A stretch of 61,458 bases of DNA, from positions 1 through 61,458 of the forward strand of contig CAZOKZ010000022.1 of the NCBI GenBank assembly GCA_964580585.1. Direction: 5' to 3'. This DNA comes from CAZOKZ01 sp964580585. Lineage in GTDB: Bacteria; Sumerlaeota; Sumerlaeia; SLMS01; JAHLLQ01. Positions 1 to 11,359 of this stretch are shown here, piece after piece. The position numbers were made by a program, and so were the translations under genes. A model generated the notes under the pieces. It saw nothing but the letters and a program-made list of their open reading frames with translations, made no database searches and was not told the origin of the DNA. Positions within the stretch are counted from its first letter, which is position 1. Every line of letters starts with the position of its first letter.

Positions 1-78
1 AAGAGGGTGCAGGTGGACAATTGACACTGTTCGACTTATAACCGGACACTACTGTCTTTAGGTATGAAAGAAATGCCA
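1..78 (+). promoter_or_regulatory. CRISPR leader, proximal part
   Basis: This is non-repeat sequence directly before the first CRISPR repeat. The repeat orientation (crRNA 3' handle ATTGAAAC on the + strand) and a degenerate repeat remnant at the other end of the array both place the leader on this side. Only 78 nt are visible, so the transcription start and integration-host-factor sites cannot be judged. A TTGACA at 21-26 and a TATAAC at 37-42 are only 10 nt apart and are not accepted as a promoter. Cas genes, if linked, would be expected further left, outside the window. Confidence 0.5.
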
Positions 79-3000
79 GTCGTTCCCCACACGGGGAACG
101 TGGATTGAAACAACAAACTGCGCGGCAAACTCGGAGTTGCGAACAGTCGTTCCCCACACGGGGAACGTGGATTGAAACCACCTGGACGGGGCCGATCTGA
201 CCGTATTTGCGCGTCGTTCCCCACACGGGGAACGTGGATTGAAACAGGCCAATGGGAATATGGTGGGAAAAATCCAACTGTCGTTCCCCACACGGGGAAC
301 GTGGATTGAAACGATGGCGATCTTTCAGGAATAAGAAACGTACATCCGTCGTTCCCCACACGGGGAACGTGGATTGAAACTCGCAAGATATAACCGCATG
401 TAAGGCACCATTGTGTCGTTCCCCACACGGGGAACGTGGATTGAAACACCAACGTTTTGAGCGCGTTCTAATGGGCCGCAAGTCGTTCCCCACACGGGGA
501 ACGTGGATTGAAACGCCGTGCCTCGAAAATGGCCGCCTCCCATGGGCAGTCGTTCCCCACACGGGGAACGTGGATTGAAACCCCGCGTCACGACTCGTGC
601 GTTGCTTGGCTGGACGAGTCGTTCCCCACACGGGGAACGTGGATTGAAACTTTGACGGTCTCCCACACAGATGGTTGCGATTCGGTCGTTCCCCACACGG
701 GGAACGTGGATTGAAACGCGGATTTCGGCAAGCTCCCGTTCCAGGTCGGCGAGTCGTTCCCCACACGGGGAACGTGGATTGAAACGCAGTAATCCTGGAA
801 TGATTTTTTTGTGTTAAACATGTCGTTCCCCACACGGGGAACGTGGATTGAAACGGCGCCGGTGGCAACGAGCGCGACGTTGCCGTTTAAGTCGTTCCCC
901 ACACGGGGAACGTGGATTGAAACGTGTCAACTACGGAAAGACGATTGTTAGGTCTGTGTCGTTCCCCACACGGGGAACGTGGATTGAAACCCTGGCGCGC
1001 TTGTTCGCGGCGCGGCGTTTGATGTCGTTCCCCACACGGGGAACGTGGATTGAAACCTCTCGCGTGTATAGTGGAAGAAGGGGCGGGGTTGTCGTTCCCC
1101 ACACGGGGAACGTGGATTGAAACTCATGAGCGATTGGGCGTGCCATGTGCGGTTTGGGTCGTTCCCCACACGGGGAACGTGGATTGAAACGCCTCAAAGG
1201 CCAGAACGCCCGCACGCCCGTGAGTCGTTCCCCACACGGGGAACGTGGATTGAAACCCAAAAATCAGCGGTCTTTGATTTTAAAGAGGTAGTCGTTCCCC
1301 ACACGGGGAACGTGGATTGAAACTTAGAGTCCGAAGACTGCCCTCTCGATTTTCGAGTCGTTCCCCACACGGGGAACGTGGATTGAAACTGTTGTATGCA
1401 CGCGCGCTTGTAGTGCTCCGCTTGTCGTTCCCCACACGGGGAACGTGGATTGAAACGAGATTGTCACGGTCGGGCTTGGATACGTGGTGTGTCGTTCCCC
1501 ACACGGGGAACGTGGATTGAAACGATGAGTTTGCAAACGCGGTGTTGGGTGGCGACAGTCGTTCCCCACACGGGGAACGTGGATTGAAACATCGACCAAC
1601 CATTCCGGCTCCAACCCAACCGCCCGTCGTTCCCCACACGGGGAACGTGGATTGAAACACCTTTCACCCATCAACATCGTCGAGGATTTCGCGTCGTTCC
1701 CCACACGGGGAACGTGGATTGAAACCGCGTGTTTGTCGATGGGGTTTATTGGGGCGAGCGTCGTTCCCCACACGGGGAACGTGGATTGAAACCCACCACG
1801 CTATCGCTATCGTAATTGTACGGATGTCGTTCCCCACACGGGGAACGTGGATTGAAACTCTTTCAAAATTTCCGCGTTTTGCTCGTGCTCCGGTCGTTCC
1901 CCACACGGGGAACGTGGATTGAAACCTCCGTCCCCAACCGCAACGTGCACCGGCCTATCGTCGTTCCCCACACGGGGAACGTGGATTGAAACAGAAGGCA
2001 CGGCGATTGGTGATGAAATAAAATTGTCGTTCCCCACACGGGGAACGTGGATTGAAACGCGGGTCTCTGAAGCGCGTCGCTCTGGCGAGCCGGTCGTTCC
2101 CCACACGGGGAACGTGGATTGAAACATCAGAGGCGCGGGCGGCACAGGTGTGGGCGTTGGGTCGTTCCCCACACGGGGAACGTGGATTGAAACGTGCCAC
2201 TTGCGAACCGTGTCCCCCAACGCCTCGCGTCGTTCCCCACACGGGGAACGTGGATTGAAACGAGCGCGGCGGGTCGCGCTGGTCGGCGTATGATAGTCGT
2301 TCCCCACACGGGGAACGTGGATTGAAACAGCGTCGGTGAGCAGTTGGCGAGGGGTTCGGGTTTGTCGTTCCCCACACGGGGAACGTGGATTGAAACCATT
2401 GCAGCCCGCCGCGCCAGGTGCGCAGGTGGGTCGTTCCCCACACGGGGAACGTGGATTGAAACAACAACAAGTCCGTGTGTCCCTGTTTTGTTTTCGTCGT
2501 TCCCCACACGGGGAACGTGGATTGAAACAAAGCAACCCTCAGCACGCCCGAGCGCCTTCGGGGGTCGTTCCCCACACGGGGAACGTGGATTGAAACTCCA
2601 ACACCAACTCCAACACCAACTCCAACTCCAGTCGTTCCCCACACGGGGAACGTGGATTGAAACATGTGTCGAGCCCTCGCGTCCGTCGTGGGCGGATTGT
2701 CGTTCCCCACACGGGGAACGTGGATTGAAACATTGGATAATCGGGGATGACCGTTGCGTCGTCAGTCGTTCTCCACACGGGGAACGTGGATTGAAACCAA
2801 CGCCGCACTCGGCGGCCAACTCAGCGAAAATGTCGTTCCCCACACGGGGAACGTGGATTGAAACATCGACGAACCAACAAATAAGGACATTGAGGATTAG
2901 TCGTTCCCCACACGGGGAACGTGGATTGAAACTTGGTGTGCGCACGAACACCGTGAATCGCATGGCGTCGTTCCCCACACGGGGAACGTGGATTGAAACC

Positions 3001-6000
3001 TTTTGTCGTCAACCCTTTTGTATAAAGTTTTGGTCGTTCCCCACACGGGGAACGTGGATTGAAACAATCGCGCCCTGGAACTGCCACGATGCGATAACGT
3101 CGTTCCCCACACGGGGAACGTGGATTGAAACCGCTCGTGGAGGTTGCGGACGCATGGGGAATTAGTCGTTCCCCACACGGGGAACGTGGATTGAAACTTC
3201 AACAGTTTTGAATCAATCTACAACTCGGCGAAGTCGTTCCCCACACGGGGAACGTGGATTGAAACCGAGGCCACCCAGCGCGCCGAGGACGCGGAGCGGG
3301 GTCGTTCCCCACACGGGGAACGTGGATTGAAACGGCATCATCCAAACCTCCTGCCCAACGACCACCGTCGTTCCCCACACGGGGAACGTGGATTGAAACA
3401 AAGATTCAGAGGGGCCAAAAGCAAAACGCATCGGTCGTTCCCCACACGGGGAACGTGGATTGAAACTCCGGGCTTCAGGCACGAATCAAAAACACGATTG
3501 AGTCGTTCCCCACACGGGGAACGTGGATTGAAACGCCGAAGGGGACGGAGAGAAAACCGTCACCGGCGGTCGTTCCCCACACGGGGAACGTGGATTGAAA
3601 CCTGCTGTTGCAACTATTCTCGCGGGTGGATTTACGTCGTTCCCCACACGGGGAACGTGGATTGAAACCATTTCGCCATTCACCGGCAAATCGATCATGT
3701 CGGTCGTTCCCCACACGGGGAACGTGGATTGAAACGTTCGGCGACCACGTTCGATATTTCGCAATATGCGGTCGTTCCCCACACGGGGAACGTGGATTGA
3801 AACTTGACCCGGCCAGCTTCGCGGCGTGGCGAGATGCGTCGTTCCCCACACGGGGAACGTGGATTGAAACACAGAGATCGCGCTGGCTGAGCGCAACGGA
3901 ATAAGTCGTTCCCCACACGGGGAACGTGGATTGAAACGTGCCTTACGACTGTGTACCAGTTGCGGTTGATGTCGTTCCCCACACGGGGAACGTGGATTGA
4001 AACTTCGCAAAACGTGTTTTTTAATGTCAGTGAAAATGTCGTTCCCCACACGGGGAACGTGGATTGAAACAATCGGTCAAACGCCGCGACAACGTCGTCT
4101 TTGAGTCGTTCCCCACACGGGGAACGTGGATTGAAACAAAACTTCGCGCAACCGATCATCGCCGCCGGAGAGGTCGTTCCCCACACGGGGAACGTGGATT
4201 GAAACCCTGCGATTTATGGATCGTCATCGCCCAGGCTTGGTCGTTCCCCACACGGGGAACGTGGATTGAAACACTGGGACGGTGTTATCGATACGCAAGA
4301 GGCGGCGTCGTTCCCCACACGGGGAACGTGGATTGAAACATGAAAAATTGAATTCCTCCACCAAAACAAAGCCGTCGTTCCCCACACGGGGAACGTGGAT
4401 TGAAACCTGCTTACTGTTAGAGGACAGAACATGAGAAAACGTCGTTCCCCACACGGGGAACGTGGATTGAAACAATTTCACCACCACAGAAAGATCGACG
4501 GCTAGATGTCGTTCCCCACACGGGGAACGTGGATTGAAACTTGCGCCCGTCAACTCGTCTCGTCGCCCACCATTGGGTCGTTCCCCACACGGGGAACGTG
4601 GATTGAAACACCATCTCGACGAAGTCGAGCAAGCGACGCAGGCGGTCGTTCCCCACACGGGGAACGTGGATTGAAACACCCCACCCAACGCCAGCAAAAC
4701 CAGCGATCTACGTCGTTCCCCACACGGGGAACGTGGATTGAAACAATCGCCCGATACGTGGGCGAATACCACGGAATAGTCGTTCCCCACACGGGGAACG
4801 TGGATTGAAACGGATACGATGCCTTCGATGGGTTGGGCTTTGGGTGTCGTTCCCCACACGGGGAACGTGGATTGAAACCATCGCAACCGCTCCTGTATCG
4901 GCAAAACTATAAGTCGTTCCCCACACGGGGAACGTGGATTGAAACTCGCTGGTCGCGTAGATAATCGCGGCGGTCGAGGAGTCGTTCCCCACACGGGGAA
5001 CGTGGATTGAAACACGCCTTGTGGTGGTTGGTGGACAAAAGAGGACTGTCGTTCCCCACACGGGGAACGTGGATTGAAACGCTACCGGCTTTTTGCGGCC
5101 CGCCGCCTTCGGCTTGTCGTTCCCCACACGGGGAACGTGGATTGAAACACCGCTCGCCAGTTGGTCCACCAACATCATGAGCGGTCGTTCCCCACACGGG
5201 GAACGTGGATTGAAACCGAGGCAAGGCGGCGGCTCAGGGCGACCTGATGTTGTCGTTCCCCACACGGGGAACGTGGATTGAAACACTGCCGGGCTGATTC
5301 CCGCAATCGATGCGAGAAGTCGTTCCCCACACGGGGAACGTGGATTGAAACGTTTTGCTTGGCTCAGCCATCGAAATCTTTCTTGTCGTTCCCCACACGG
5401 GGAACGTGGATTGAAACAATTTCATGAGGAACAAAATTTCCCGTTTCGCCGTCGTTCCCCACACGGGGAACGTGGATTGAAACAGGGGAGGGGGCGCGTG
5501 CTCTTGGCTGGTATCACGGTCGTTCCCCACACGGGGAACGTGGATTGAAACATGATCATGGCCGTTCTGGATAGCCCAGAATATGGTCGTTCCCCACACG
5601 GGGAACGTGGATTGAAACACGGTGGGTGCGCTCTATCGTGTGCATGATCGACGTCGTTCCCCACACGGGGAACGTGGATTGAAACGCTTGTGTTGGGCGT
5701 CCCTGGGGGAAATTCGGGTCGTTCCCCACACGGGGAACGTGGATTGAAACCCCGCGTTCGGATCGGTAATCGTCTGGTATTCCGCGTCGTTCCCCACACG
5801 GGGAACGTGGATTGAAACTATTGCAGGGCGGGGGTGGCGTCCAAGCTGATGAAGTCGTTCCCCACACGGGGAACGTGGATTGAAACATTGCTCTGCCTCC
5901 GAAAACTCCAACCACCACAAGTCGTTCCCCACACGGGGAACGTGGATTGAAACAGCTCCAGCGCGGTCAGCCCAACGCTCTCCGGCGGTCGTTCCCCACA

Positions 6001-8299
6001 CGGGGAACGTGGATTGAAACCGCGTCCACCTCGATTCGCCCCTGTCGCCACCGCGGTCGTTCCCCACACGGGGAACGTGGATTGAAACACTGCCAGATTG
6101 AGCCAGTCGCCTCTGACGTAGTCGTCGTTCCCCACACGGGGAACGTGGATTGAAACACCTCCTCGGGAACGGTGTTCCTGCGGCGATGGGTCGTTCCCCA
6201 CACGGGGAACGTGGATTGAAACGACTCGGCTGCTTCATGGGCTTGCGGATATCCGAGTCGTTCCCCACACGGGGAACGTGGATTGAAACACATTCCATCC
6301 CGTGTCGGTCATGATGGAATTTTGTCGTTCCCCACACGGGGAACGTGGATTGAAACTCATCGTCAACTGTATAATGGCAAAAGCGGTGCTCGTCGTTCCC
6401 CACACGGGGAACGTGGATTGAAACGTTAGACGGTGAACCGATACTGACGTCATCGATCGTCGTTCCCCACACGGGGAACGTGGATTGAAACGCTCAGTCC
6501 ACCAGCGCCAGCCGTGAGTTCATATTGTCGTTCCCCACACGGGGAACGTGGATTGAAACTGCTCTGTACTGGTGGGCGTAACCGCGGATAACGTCGTTCC
6601 CCACACGGGGAACGTGGATTGAAACACGTCGTTCCGGTTTACGACATTTGCGAGCACGAGTCGTTCCCCACACGGGGAACGTGGATTGAAACAATAATCA
6701 CCGGCTCGGGTTTCTGGATCGTCGAAGTCGTTCCCCACACGGGGAACGTGGATTGAAACTTCTGACATCACGATTTTGCGGCAAAGCCCGACACGTCGTT
6801 CCCCACACGGGGAACGTGGATTGAAACATCGAGCCAAGGCGGCAACAATGGAGGAGGAGTAGTCGTTCCCCACACGGGGAACGTGGATTGAAACCCACGA
6901 TTCAAAAATCATATCGTGCTCTTCACAAGTCGTTCCCCACACGGGGAACGTGGATTGAAACGCAACTCGGTCACCACGGTCCCCGCCACGATGGTGTCGT
7001 TCCCCACACGGGGAACGTGGATTGAAACACCAGGTCTTCCACCAACGTCGCCACGGATCGCAGTCGTTCCCCACACGGGGAACGTGGATTGAAACGCTTG
7101 TTGATACAACGCAACATGACCACGACACTGTCGTTCCCCACACGGGGAACGTGGATTGAAACGACTGGGAATCCTGTTTTGGTAGGCGTCGATCCAGTCG
7201 TTCCCCACACGGGGAACGTGGATTGAAACCCCAGCGCCAGGCGTTTGACCAAACTCCACGATGGTCGTTCCCCACACGGGGAACGTGGATTGAAACTTCC
7301 GCCCAGAATTTATAGAACTCGGGGGAAATCGTCGTTCCCCACACGGGGAACGTGGATTGAAACCAGCATTCGGCGAAGTAACTGTGAAGACCGATGGTGT
7401 CGTTCCCCACACGGGGAACGTGGATTGAAACTTTTTGCGTACTCAAAGAAAGGCGTGCGCGTTGGTCGTTCCCCACACGGGGAACGTGGATTGAAACACC
7501 GTCCAAGTCTTGAAAGCGCAATCCAGCAATGGTCGTTCCCCACACGGGGAACGTGGATTGAAACGCGTGCAGGCGAAACATCTGTCGCAGGTGAATCTTG
7601 TCGTTCCCCACACGGGGAACGTGGATTGAAACCAAAAAGGTATTTATCGACGCAAGCTATTCAAAGTCGTTCCCCACACGGGGAACGTGGATTGAAACTC
7701 TTGCCGGTTGGAAAGATGAAACGATCAAGCGAGTCGTTCCCCACACGGGGAACGTGGATTGAAACAGGCCGCCCAGGCAAGCAACGGCGTACCCCATTGG
7801 TCGTTCCCCACACGGGGAACGTGGATTGAAACCCGACTCGTGCGATCATGGCCGGTACCGCCTGTGGTCGTTCCCCACACGGGGAACGTGGATTGAAACT
7901 TCACCGCCCACGCCGACAGCGCCGCGCCGCCCAGTCGTTCCCCACACGGGGAACGTGGATTGAAACACTTCGCCTGTGCTCAATCCCGCTTGCGATTCGG
8001 TCGTTCCCCACACGGGGAACGTGGATTGAAACTCACGGCGCCCTAATGCCCTCTGCATGGCTCCAAGTCGTTCCCCACACGGGGAACGTGGATTGAAACA
8101 CGAATCCAAGCGCGAGCGCGTATTCCACTCCGTGTCGTTCCCCACACGGGGAACGTGGATTGAAACATAGATAGTCGGGAGGAATTCTAATGATTGTATA
8201 GTCGTTCCCCACACGGGGAACGTGGATTGAAACCCCCAACTCCTCCTCCGTTGCCGTCTCCAACTCGTCGTTCCCCACACGGGGAACGTGGATTGAAAC
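79..8299 (+). CRISPR. CRISPR array, 123 repeats / 122 spacers, type I-C-like repeat
   Basis: I counted 123 copies of a 33-bp repeat, the first at 79-111 and the last at 8267-8299. Each begins GTCGTTCCCC, has the perfect 7-bp stem GTTCCCC / GGGGAAC around an ACAC loop, and ends in GTGGATTGAAAC. Spacers are 33-36 nt, mostly 34. The stem and the ATTGAAAC end are characteristic of type I-C (Dvulg) repeats, though type I-B and III arrays can share the same 3' end. Transcription is inferred to run left to right, with the leader at 1-78. The only repeat substitution I noticed is C to T at 2772, in the repeat starting at 2765. This uniformity over 8.2 kb suggests a maintained, recently active array. 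All open frames across this stretch are repeat read-through and are not genes. No cas gene is in the window. Confidence 0.99.
2597..2630 (+). other. Low-complexity CRISPR spacer
   Basis: This 34-nt spacer is built only from TCCAAC and ACCAAC-type hexamers. Read on the + strand it could encode alternating Pro-Thr; on the - strand, Gly-Val. Such a spacer probably derives from a coding microsatellite, for example a Pro-Thr linker of a phage or surface protein. It could match many loci, including host genes for surface proteins. Confidence 0.8.
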
Positions 8300-8318
8300 A
8301 TCTCAAATGTCCTCACAA

Positions 8319-8330
8319 GTCGTTGGAACG
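8319..8330 (+). repeat. Possible degenerate terminal CRISPR repeat
   Basis: The 12 nt GTCGTTGGAACG equal the repeat with its central 10 nt (the loop side of the hairpin) removed, and they sit 19 nt after the last intact repeat. This fits a decayed leader-distal repeat, but the match is short and the 3' ATTGAAAC part is absent, so chance is possible. Confidence 0.3.
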
Positions 8331-8449
8331 GCACAAGAAGTCAGTGGGAACAAAAAACCAATTGAACCTTACGCAGGATGATCTTTGCGCTGGTCTGAAA
8401 AGTATTGGAAAAACACAAAAACCCAGAGTTGGGTTCGGAGGATTTAACC

Positions 8450-9289
8450 ATGACGAGTTTTAAATTTCCCAATAAATACATGGAACTGATGACGTTGTTG
8501 GTAAATAACGTGCGATGCCAGAGTCAGTTCCCTGACAAAGATTTGGCAATCTTCTGGCCCCATGTTGGGAATCGCTATGCGGGCGCACGGATCAAGCTAA
8601 TGATTGTTGGGAGAGCACCGAATGGAACTGGACTGTGTTCCATTCCAAGCAGTCCTAAATCACTAGACGCGATGTTTGAGGAACATCGCTCGGACGGTCA
8701 GCCTACTTCAGGAGATCATGGTTGGGTACTATGGATGGGCGCAGAAGGAAGCGAGGTGCGAAGTACGTATTTCTGGCAATTCGTGAAGAAAGCTTTTGAT
8801 GCACTTAATCCTGCAAGAAATGGATCCAGTTGGTGGACTGAAATAGCATGGTCCAATTTATACAAAATTGCTCCTCAAGCACCAAAAAAAGGAGAGAGTG
8901 GCAATCCAGATCCGTGGCTGAAAAATGCGCAACTAACAGGTGAACTTGTCCAGCAAATCCTTCGACTAGAGATCGATACTCTCGATCCCGACGTAGTCGT
9001 GTGCATCACAGGACATACATGGATGCACGAGTTTTGGCATGAACCTCGAAATAACCCACTTGGTGTGAATTGGTCGGACGAATACGATTGGAATGAATCC
9101 ATCCATAAAATGACACGCGAACCACAAGAAAATGGCAGACGTGAGCGATTTTGGATGGTTGTCCGCAGACCCGAGTTTCAAAAGAATGAAGTCGCCATCA
9201 CACCAATCGTGAATGCGTTGTCACGCTGGCGGGAAGACCCCAAGAAAGTTTTCGACGAGAATGGAAACTGGAAACCGAATCTTCTATAA
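8450..9289 (+). CDS. Uracil-DNA-glycosylase-fold-like protein, function unknown
   Basis: The product is 279 aa, soluble, with no signal peptide. The start at 8450 is chosen because GGAGG lies 8 nt upstream; an in-frame ATG at 8405 lacks this. The N-terminal half has a hydrophobic strand followed by GRAPNG (residues 54-59), then WSNLYKIAP (about 134-142) and a late strand ending in ITGHTW (186-191). This order of a glycine-proline loop after strand 1, an Asn-containing segment and a late His-containing motif resembles the UDG superfamily, which includes glycosylases and uncharacterised members. The resemblance is from motif reading only, and no catalytic Asp/His pair can be assigned. It lies just beyond the trailer end of the CRISPR array and converges with the Nudix operon across a shared terminator. 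It may be a DNA-repair or defence accessory gene, or an unrelated alpha/beta protein. Confidence 0.75.
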   Translation: MTSFKFPNKYMELMTLLVNNVRCQSQFPDKDLAIFWPHVGNRYAGARIKLMIVGRAPNGTGLCSIPSSPKSLDAMFEEHRSDGQPTSGDHGWVLWMGAEGSEVRSTYFWQFVKKAFDALNPARNGSSWWTEIAWSNLYKIAPQAPKKGESGNPDPWLKNAQLTGELVQQILRLEIDTLDPDVVVCITGHTWMHEFWHEPRNNPLGVNWSDEYDWNESIHKMTREPQENGRRERFWMVVRRPEFQKNEVAITPIVNALSRWREDPKKVFDENGNWKPNLL

Positions 9290-9324
9290 ACCAACAATAC
9301 TGTAGGATTCTTCAAAGAAAAGGA

Positions 9325-9366
9325 GCAGGGAATCTACAAAAGTAGAGTTTCCCCTGCGATGTTTTT
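9325..9366. terminator. Bidirectional terminator hairpin
   Basis: GCAGGG (9325-9330) pairs with CCCTGC (9352-9357), and CTAC pairs with GTAG across an AAAA loop; there are small bulges. On the + strand it is followed by GATGTTTTTAT, and on the - strand by a T-rich TCCTTTTCTTT. It lies between the convergent genes ending at 9289 and 9465, so it can serve both. Confidence 0.7.
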
Positions 9367-9464
9367 ATCTACCATAGTAGAAATTGTATTTGTAATAATT
9401 TCTTGGTATATAAAGGTTTCGCTGTGGATGCAGCGCCGCGCTTGTAACCTTATATGCCATCGAA

Positions 9465-9884
9465 TTATTTTGTAGATGAAACCCTTTGCAAATATTCTTC
9501 CACCTCTTTTATCGCATGCTGTTTTTCGGGGAATTTCATCAGCTTTTTGGCTTCTTCGAACTCGCACCAAAGATACCCATTGTGTTCCGTCGAAAGCACG
9601 GGCGTGGCGGTTGTGCGTGCCAGGAATAGAACGATTTTCCGGCGCACTCCATCGGGATTCGTGAATGTGTGCTCGTGACGGAAACCAGGTATTTGCTCAA
9701 TAGTCGTGATCCCGGTTTCTTCTTCCAGTTCCCGCTTTGCCACTTCCTGTTCGTCGGTTTCGTCATCGTTGAAATGCCCTTTTGGAAAATCCCAAATGTT
9801 GTCGATGGATTTTCTCAAGATCAAAACTTCCAGCTTTTTCTTTTGTCGCACCAAAATATATCCAATTGATGTGTCATATTCCAT
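9465..9884 (-). CDS. Nudix hydrolase (Ap4A-hydrolase-like)
   Basis: The product is 139 aa. A WDFPKGH segment leads into the Nudix box at residues 36-59, where the REL-EEETGI half carries the metal-binding glutamates. The WDFPKGH lead-in is typical of asymmetrical diadenosine-tetraphosphatase and related housecleaning pyrophosphatases, which cleave nucleoside diphosphates linked to another moiety X. The box is one residue longer than the canonical pattern: there are eight residues rather than seven between the first Glu and the RE pair. It is the last gene of a three-gene operon. Its ATG lies inside the end of the kinase gene (11-nt overlap, ATGGAATATGA), implying translational coupling. The substrate is unknown; the operon context suggests a nucleotide or nucleotidylated product. 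Confidence 0.92.
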   Translation of the reverse strand: MEYDTSIGYILVRQKKKLEVLILRKSIDNIWDFPKGHFNDDETDEQEVAKRELEEETGITTIEQIPGFRHEHTFTNPDGVRRKIVLFLARTTATPVLSTEHNGYLWCEFEEAKKLMKFPEKQHAIKEVEEYLQRVSSTK

Positions 9885-10506
9885 GTTCCTTCAACTCTTT
9901 TACTTTTTCGATGCAAGGCATAAATTGCTTCAATGTGTATTCAGGGGTTCCGCTTGCATCGATCATCATTTTACGATAGGGATACAACTCCCACTCCCTG
10001 AGATACACATCACGGGCTCTTGCTTGAAAATTATAATCAAAGTATGAACGGCCACTGCGCTGCTTTGTTCTCTCCTGTGCAATTTGTGCCGGGCAATCCA
10101 GGTACACTGTTGTGCTTTTATCCAGCACGGACATTCCAAAAGGATACAACATTTGATCCCGAACTTTTTGTACGTCCACGCTGACCTCAGCCTCTTCGGC
10201 TCGCGCCAGTAAATACACGAGGTTTGAAAATGAAAACCGATCGATCAACATCATATCTGCATTGTTTTTTTGCTGGCTTAGTTTCATCCACCGAGTGAAT
10301 AAATGCAAATAAGCTTCAGGAAAGAAAGGATATCCCGATTGACGGAGTGCGTCTCGGACATCCTTTGTCGTTTCATAAATGGGAGCGTTGCAATTTATTA
10401 CACAATATTCATACTCTTTGTTTTCAAGTAGTGAGCGAATCAATGTGGATTTTCCGCAGCCGGTAATTCCTTCCAGCACGATACTATTGGATGGCAGGCT
10501 AATCAT
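9874..10506 (-). CDS. P-loop nucleoside/nucleotide kinase (dNK/thymidylate kinase-like)
   Basis: The product is 210 aa. The Walker A motif is G-ITGCGKST at residues 13-21. A DRFSFSN motif (about 89-95) matches the DR(Y/F) signature of deoxynucleoside and thymidylate kinases. A later VYLDCP strand is followed by an arginine-rich ERTKQRSGRS lid-like segment. The start is set at 10506 because this ATG lies in an ATGATTAG overlap with the stop of the upstream nucleotidyltransferase gene; a longer open frame to 10578 would overlap that gene by 80 nt. It probably phosphorylates a nucleoside or nucleotide, or a related small molecule. With the flanking nucleotidyltransferase and Nudix genes it forms a coupled set acting on nucleotides. 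Polynucleotide or aminoglycoside-type kinase activity cannot be excluded. Confidence 0.88.
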   Translation of the reverse strand: MISLPSNSIVLEGITGCGKSTLIRSLLENKEYEYCVINCNAPIYETTKDVRDALRQSGYPFFPEAYLHLFTRWMKLSQQKNNADMMLIDRFSFSNLVYLLARAEEAEVSVDVQKVRDQMLYPFGMSVLDKSTTVYLDCPAQIAQERTKQRSGRSYFDYNFQARARDVYLREWELYPYRKMMIDASGTPEYTLKQFMPCIEKVKELKEHGI

Positions 10507-11359
10507 AGTAATCACCACTGCTTCGATAACATACCGCGTGATCCACATGGCGCGGCGTCCACTTGATTTCTTTGGCAATCTTTTCGCCCAGTACTCTGCC
10601 TTCGGGGTTGAACGGATAAATCAAATTACCTTCATCCTCTTTTGTGTAGAGCACAAAGCAGTTACTTTCTACATCCAGCCAATCCTTCATATAATAAGGA
10701 AACGGCGTGCGGTCGACAACGCCCTTGGCAATTTCGATTTTCTCGGGGCGCAAATTGAATGTGGATTGCGGAAACGCGCGCACCTCCAAAAACTCGCGCG
10801 GGTACGGCTTGGCAAAATAATGTTTGATGCGCTTGCGCACGCCGCCCAGGTCGGAACCGATCCGATCAACCAGCGCTTCCTTGAATCCCCAACCATAATG
10901 CGGAATCGGGTTATGCCTCAGCCACGACTCGGGATAAAGAATCGTTTGTTTGTAATGCATCCCGAACTGGTTGCTTTTATATTCGATCCAGTCGTGTTCG
11001 TCCGGTTGGTTTTCCGCGTGCCATTGCAGCGCGTCGAGTCCGCGCTCATCAAGCACGCTTTCATTATTATTAGCGGGTTCGCGATCCGCGATGGCGAGCC
11101 AAATGTCCAGATCGCTTTGCGGATGAGGGAACAAATTTCTGCGCGAGCGGCAAACAATTTGCGCGTAGGCTTTTTGCAGCGGTGTTTCGGGAGTGAAATC
11201 GACGGGATCGGCAAGGCGGGTGCGTTGTGTCAAACTGCCGGTGATCAGAACGCCTTGGATATCGGGGAAATCGACACACACATCGCGCACCATGTCTTCA
11301 AACAGCGCAAACTCATTCTCGCTGAACAGGCATTGCAATACCGAGTTTTCGAGCAGCAC
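10499..11359 (-). CDS. Pol-beta-fold nucleotidyltransferase
   Basis: The product is 286 aa, starting at GTG (11359). Strand-turn GVLITGS (residues 36-42) followed by SDLDIWLAI (82-90) gives the GS and DxD (D83, D85) elements of minimal nucleotidyltransferases, which bind two metals and transfer NMP to an acceptor. The spacing is odd: about 41 residues separate GS from DxD, where 10-15 is usual, so an insertion lies in the active-site hairpin. The C-terminal half is charged and unassigned. It heads an operon with the kinase and Nudix genes, with overlapping stop and start codons. The acceptor could be a small molecule, a tRNA-like substrate or a protein; antitoxin-like or defence roles are possible but not shown. 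Confidence 0.85.
   Translation of the reverse strand: MLLENSVLQCLFSENEFALFEDMVRDVCVDFPDIQGVLITGSLTQRTRLADPVDFTPETPLQKAYAQIVCRSRRNLFPHPQSDLDIWLAIADREPANNNESVLDERGLDALQWHAENQPDEHDWIEYKSNQFGMHYKQTILYPESWLRHNPIPHYGWGFKEALVDRIGSDLGGVRKRIKHYFAKPYPREFLEVRAFPQSTFNLRPEKIEIAKGVVDRTPFPYYMKDWLDVESNCFVLYTKEDEGNLIYPFNPEGRVLGEKIAKEIKWTPRHVDHAVCYRSSGDYYD

Noticed and set aside
21..42. TTGACA and TATAAC before the array as a sigma-70 promoter
   Set aside because: The spacing is only 10 nt; canonical spacing is about 17.
36..8290. Many open frames on both strands within the first 8.3 kb with repeated FNPRSPCGER / SFPTRGTWIET-type peptides
   Set aside because: These are translations of the CRISPR repeat, not genes.
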